From an uncultured Lachnospiraceae bacterium (GTDB taxonomy: Bacteria > Bacillota > Clostridia > Lachnospirales > Lachnospiraceae), in assembly GCA_900539715.1 (NCBI GenBank), contig UQDA01000030.1, forward strand, positions 1-26,296: DNA of 26,296 nt, given 5' to 3'. The notes under the pieces are model-generated. The model made no database searches and was not told the DNA's origin. It was given only the letters and a program-made list of their open reading frames with translations. Both the position numbers and the translations under genes were made by a program. The stretch's first letter is position 1, and each line of letters opens with the position of its first letter. Positions 22,926 through 26,296 of the stretch are shown here, one piece after another.

Positions 22926-25109
22926 ATGGGAATTTCATATTTTGAAAAAGAAAGAATTTTCAAGCTGGATACGCAAAATACAAGCTATGTCATCGCTGCT
23001 GCGGATGAAGAGGGTTTTATAGGCCATGTATATTATGGAAGAAAGCTGGAGGGGCAGGAGCTTTCATATTTGCTGAGGCTGGGGGAGGCGCCGTTTGTTC
23101 CGTCAGGAAATGACAGGGACAGGATTTCGTTTATGGACAGCTTTCCGGCAGAGTATCCGGGATACGGCAGGGGCGATTACAGGACGGCGGCGCTGGTCGT
23201 GAGGACGCAGCAGGGACACAGGGCGAGCGAGGTTTTGTATGGTTCACACGAGATATACAAGGGAAAAAGGGGGCTTGAAGGGCTTCCGGCATCCTTTGGG
23301 GAGGATGGGGAATGCGAGACGCTCGTTCTGCACTGCCATGATGCGAATGTGGATGTGGACCTTTTTTATACAGTATTTGAAAAGACGGATGTGATAGCCC
23401 GTCACGCGGAAATATATAATCGGGGAGAGGCACCCGTGTGGCTGGAAAAGGCATGCTCCATGTCCCTTGATATGGATGACCGCAGCTTTGAAACAGTAAC
23501 GCTTCACGGTTCCTGGGCGAGAGAGCGCCATATCCAGAAGATGAAGCTTGGGCTTGGCTCTTACACGGTCTCTTCGGGACGCGGAGAGTCGGGACATCAG
23601 GACCATCCGTTTTTGGGATTAAAGGAAAGCGGCGCGGGTCAGGAGCAGGGTGACGTTTATGGGGTACAGCTCATGTATTCCGGGAATTTTGAGATGCGGG
23701 CAGAAGTGAATCAGTTTGATTCTGTCAGATGGCAGGCAGGGATAAATCCGGATGGTTTTTGCTGGAAGCTGGAATGCGGAGACTGTTTCTGTACGCCGGA
23801 AGCGCTGCTTATATATTCGGCACAGGGACTTGGCGGGATGAGCCGGAACTATCACGATTTTTTAAGGAAACATGTAATCCGTGGAAAGTACAAAGATAAA
23901 AAAAGACCGATACTGATCAACAACTGGGAAGCGACTTATTTTGATTTTAATACGGAAAAGCTGTTGGATATAGCCCAAAAAGCGTCGGCGCTCGGCATTG
24001 AAATGCTCGTGATGGATGACGGGTGGTTTGGAAACAGATTTGATGACAACAGGGCGCTTGGGGACTGGTTTGTGAATGAGGAGAAGCTGCCCGGCGGGTT
24101 AAAGCGGCTTGTGGACGGTGTAAATGCGCTGGGAATGAAATTTGGTATCTGGTTTGAACCGGAAATGGTGTCACCTGAATCGCAGCTGTACAGGGAGCAT
24201 CCGGACTGGGCAATCGCCATTCCCGGAAGGATTCCTGCGAAGGCAAGGAATCAGTATGTCCTTGATTTTTCAAGGAAAGAGATTGTGGACGGAATATGGG
24301 AGCGGATGAAATCCATATTAAAGAGCGCGAATATAGAATATGTGAAATGGGATATGAACCGCCCTTTGAGCGATATGGGAAGTATGGGGCTTCCGGCAGA
24401 GCGGCAGGGGGAGCTGGCGCACAGATATATGCTCGGGGTATATGAGCTTCAGGAGCGTCTGGTAGCAGAATTTCCGGATATCCTGCTTGAAAACTGTTCC
24501 GGCGGCGGGGCGAGGTTTGATGCGGGAATGCTTTATTACAGCCCGCAGATATGGTGTTCGGATGATACAGATGCGATAGAGAGGCTTTCTATTCAGGAAG
24601 GGACGGCGTTATTGTATCCGTTATCCTGTATCGGCGCACATGTGAGCGACTGCCCCAATCATGCGGTTGGGAGAAATACGCCTTTTGAAACGAGGGGCTA
24701 TGTGGCGCTTGCGGGTACGTTCGGGTATGAGCTGGACGTGACACGGATTCCGGAGGAGGATTACAGCCGGATTCCCGAACAGACACAGCTTTATCACAAA
24801 TATAACGACCTGATACGGGAGGGAGATTATTACAGACTGGCTTCTTATTCTGAAAACCATAAATATGATTGCTGGATGGTCGCGGCTAAGGATAAGAGCG
24901 AAGCGCTTGTCACATGGATTCAGGTGCTTGGGGAAGCGAACGGGCACAGCAGGCTGATACGCTTAAACGGGCTGGATGCTTCGGCAAGCTATCAAATAGA
25001 AGGAAGCGGCTGCACGTTCGGGGGAGATGCGCTGATGTATGCCGGGCTTCCGGTAGAGCGTTTGTGGGGAGATTTTGCAGGAAAGCTGATACACCTGATA
25101 CGGCTTTAA
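22926..25109 (+). CDS. GH36 alpha-galactosidase
   Basis: Releases terminal alpha-1,6-galactose from raffinose, stachyose or melibiose. The 727-residue length and domain order (N-terminal beta-sandwich to about 320, TIM barrel, short C-terminal beta domain) match the tetrameric GH36 group. Key motifs are LVMDDGWFGNRFDDNRALGDW, FGIWFEPEMVSPES, the nucleophile Asp476 in VKWDMNR, LLENCSGGGARFD and the acid/base Asp546 in WCSDDTDAIERL. There is no signal peptide, so it is cytoplasmic. The ATG at 22926 has AGGGAA 5 bases upstream; a TTG at 22905 lies at the foot of the hairpin and is less likely. Its stop codon overlaps that of the convergent LysR gene by 4 bases, with no terminator between. The sucrose left from raffinose would feed the GH32 enzyme. 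Confidence 0.95.
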   Translation: MGISYFEKERIFKLDTQNTSYVIAAADEEGFIGHVYYGRKLEGQELSYLLRLGEAPFVPSGNDRDRISFMDSFPAEYPGYGRGDYRTAALVVRTQQGHRASEVLYGSHEIYKGKRGLEGLPASFGEDGECETLVLHCHDANVDVDLFYTVFEKTDVIARHAEIYNRGEAPVWLEKACSMSLDMDDRSFETVTLHGSWARERHIQKMKLGLGSYTVSSGRGESGHQDHPFLGLKESGAGQEQGDVYGVQLMYSGNFEMRAEVNQFDSVRWQAGINPDGFCWKLECGDCFCTPEALLIYSAQGLGGMSRNYHDFLRKHVIRGKYKDKKRPILINNWEATYFDFNTEKLLDIAQKASALGIEMLVMDDGWFGNRFDDNRALGDWFVNEEKLPGGLKRLVDGVNALGMKFGIWFEPEMVSPESQLYREHPDWAIAIPGRIPAKARNQYVLDFSRKEIVDGIWERMKSILKSANIEYVKWDMNRPLSDMGSMGLPAERQGELAHRYMLGVYELQERLVAEFPDILLENCSGGGARFDAGMLYYSPQIWCSDDTDAIERLSIQEGTALLYPLSCIGAHVSDCPNHAVGRNTPFETRGYVALAGTFGYELDVTRIPEEDYSRIPEQTQLYHKYNDLIREGDYYRLASYSENHKYDCWMVAAKDKSEALVTWIQVLGEANGHSRLIRLNGLDASASYQIEGSGCTFGGDALMYAGLPVERLWGDFAGKLIHLIRL

Positions 25110-25999
25110 AAAAGGGGCTCTTTCCCGCAGAGCTGCCTATAAATCTCAATATAATCGTCCTTGAAGATACTTCCTTTGCGGAAGATGAACATGATTTCAT
25201 GGGAGAGCTTTAAGTCCCTCAGAGGGATGACCGAAAGCTCTCCCTTTTCTTCTTCCTTTTGGATGGCGGCGCGGTAGCAGAAGGAGATGCCGGCGCCGGA
25301 TTTTAAAAGCGCATTGATGGCACGGATATTGCCGAGCTCAATCTGTCCGGAAAAAGAATCTGTATTGAGTCCCTGCTGTAAAAGCCATTGTTCCATTATC
25401 TCGCGCGTGCCGGAACCGGATTCGCGCAGAAGGAGCGTTTCTGCCAAAAGATCTTTGACACAGCCGTTTTTGTAAAGGGCAGCCTTTTGGGGAGCTGCGA
25501 CAGCCACATAATCTTCGGTTTTATATGGGAGAAAATCATATTCATCCCTTGGAAAATCGCCTTCTACGATAGCAAAATCGATTTCGCTGGAGTCAAGACG
25601 CCGGAGCAGTTCCCGGGTATTTTCCACCTGCATGCGGATGCGGCTGTCAGGATGGGAAAGTATGAAGCTTTTTAAGTCATCCAGAAGCATGAATTCCGCA
25701 ACGGTCAGGGTGGCGCCGAAGGAATAGTTCTGTGTTTTAATGCGGGTATTCAGCATACGCTGTTTCATATGCTCTTCATCGTGCTTCATGGTGAGAGCGG
25801 CGCGGCAGAGGATTTCTCCTGCTTCGGTCAGAAAGATTTTTTTGCCGGATTGTTCAAAAAGCGGCACGCCGTAAGCGTTTTCAAGGTAATGGATATGCTG
25901 GGAAACAGCGGGCTGGGTAAGACTGAGCGCATTCGCTGCTTTCGTGAAATTCATGTATTTGCAGACAGCCAGAAAAGTCTCCATTCGGAAATCCTGCAT
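25106..25999 (-). CDS. LysR-family transcriptional regulator
   Basis: A 297-residue LysR protein. The N-terminal winged helix-turn-helix is complete (METFLAVCKYMNFTKAANALSLTQPAVSQHIHYLENAYGVPLFEQSGKKIFLTEAGE, about residues 6-62). The effector-binding domain starts near residue 90 and includes LRESGSGTREIMEQWLLQQG, as in CysB/CbbR-like members. The ATG at 25999 has AGGAGG 8 bases upstream; an earlier in-frame start at 26128 would add 43 residues ahead of the usual LysR start. It points away from a strong promoter and LysR box at 26210-26276, so its main target is probably a gene right of the window. The effector is unknown. Its tail overlaps the GH36 tail. Confidence 0.93.
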   Translation of the reverse strand: MQDFRMETFLAVCKYMNFTKAANALSLTQPAVSQHIHYLENAYGVPLFEQSGKKIFLTEAGEILCRAALTMKHDEEHMKQRMLNTRIKTQNYSFGATLTVAEFMLLDDLKSFILSHPDSRIRMQVENTRELLRRLDSSEIDFAIVEGDFPRDEYDFLPYKTEDYVAVAAPQKAALYKNGCVKDLLAETLLLRESGSGTREIMEQWLLQQGLNTDSFSGQIELGNIRAINALLKSGAGISFCYRAAIQKEEEKGELSVIPLRDLKLSHEIMFIFRKGSIFKDDYIEIYRQLCGKEPLF

Positions 26000-26209
26000 G
26001 ACATTATCCTCCTGAGAAAATTTAAAATAATGTTGGAGAAAAGATATATACGGATTGCTTCGCATTTCACGTTCCCGCAATCCGAATATTTGGGCGGGGT
26101 AATAAGTCAGAGAATCACTCCCGTGCAAGCATGTCGTGTTTGATGACTTTTGTTTCTTAATATCATAACATATTTTTATCGAAAAATAAATATTAATAAT
26201 GGGGTTTTC

Positions 26210-26226
26210 TATTAAGAAAATTAATA
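26210..26226. promoter_or_regulatory. LysR-type binding box
   Basis: TATTAA (26210-26215) and TTAATA (26221-26226) are perfect inverted copies around GAAAA, and contain the T-N11-A core (T at 26212, A at 26224). The centre lies about 65 bases before the predicted start of the promoter at 26248, the classic LysR recognition-site position. The region is AT-rich, so chance matches are possible. Confidence 0.55.
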
Positions 26227-26247
26227 AGTCAAACTTCTAAAAAACAC

Positions 26248-26276
26248 TTGCAATATTAGAAAAAAGCATATATGAT
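26248..26276 (+). promoter_or_regulatory. Divergent promoter leading out of the window
   Basis: TTGCAA (26248-26253), 17 bases, TATGAT (26271-26276), start near 26283. It drives a gene beyond the right edge, divergent from the LysR gene. The 26000-26209 stretch otherwise shows only AT-rich leader and probably the LysR gene's own promoter. Confidence 0.6.
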
Positions 26277-26296
26277 AGGGACAGAGGCGCGTGACT

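Overview
The window looks like chromosome of an anaerobic gut Firmicute, most likely a Lachnospiraceae-type Clostridium. Pointers are consensus AGGAGG ribosome binding sites, sigma-A promoters, Lpl/YtcP-type sugar ABC transporters without their own ATPase, a Cys-type sulfatase, and a DUF3990/NADAR accessory cassette. I cannot name a genus. There are 20 confident protein genes, one doubtful small ORF, and no rRNA, tRNA, CRISPR array or transposase that I can see.

Region 1 (1-7161, + strand) is an oligosaccharide operon. It runs from a near-consensus promoter with two LacI-type operators through two permeases, a binding lipoprotein, a GH32 beta-fructosidase, a glycerophosphodiester phosphodiesterase and a serine hydrolase, to a strong terminator. 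Base composition changes sharply where the transporter genes meet GH32.

Region 2 (7181-9975, - strand) holds an XRE-type regulator, an S1-type sulfatase and a YhfC-like intramembrane protease. Region 3 (about 10.0-11.95 kb, + strand) is an AT-rich cassette: a doubtful small ORF, a DUF3990 protein with ADP-ribosyltransferase-like motifs, a 132-base block of near-perfect palindromes, an unrecognised 138-aa protein and a NADAR-family protein. Start/stop overlaps link several of these. I read it as a possible toxin/antitoxin or defence module that writes and erases ADP-ribose, with a possibly functional structured RNA inside. It is the most interesting part of the window.

Region 4 (11981-17723, + strand) has a GH20 hexosaminidase (GcnA-like) under its own promoter, then a fructokinase, an MBOAT O-acyltransferase and its SGNH partner, closed by a terminator. 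Region 5 (17.7-25.1 kb, + strand) has a LacI regulator, a second Lpl-type transporter and a GH36 alpha-galactosidase. The GH36 end overlaps, tail to tail, the end of a LysR gene. That LysR gene faces a well-formed promoter and LysR box pointing out of the right edge.

Together, the two transporters plus GH36, GH32 and fructokinase would suit import and cytoplasmic breakdown of raffinose-family or fructo-oligosaccharides. GH20 and the sulfatase suggest some access to amino-sugar or sulfated glycans. Substrates are inferred from families and neighbours only.
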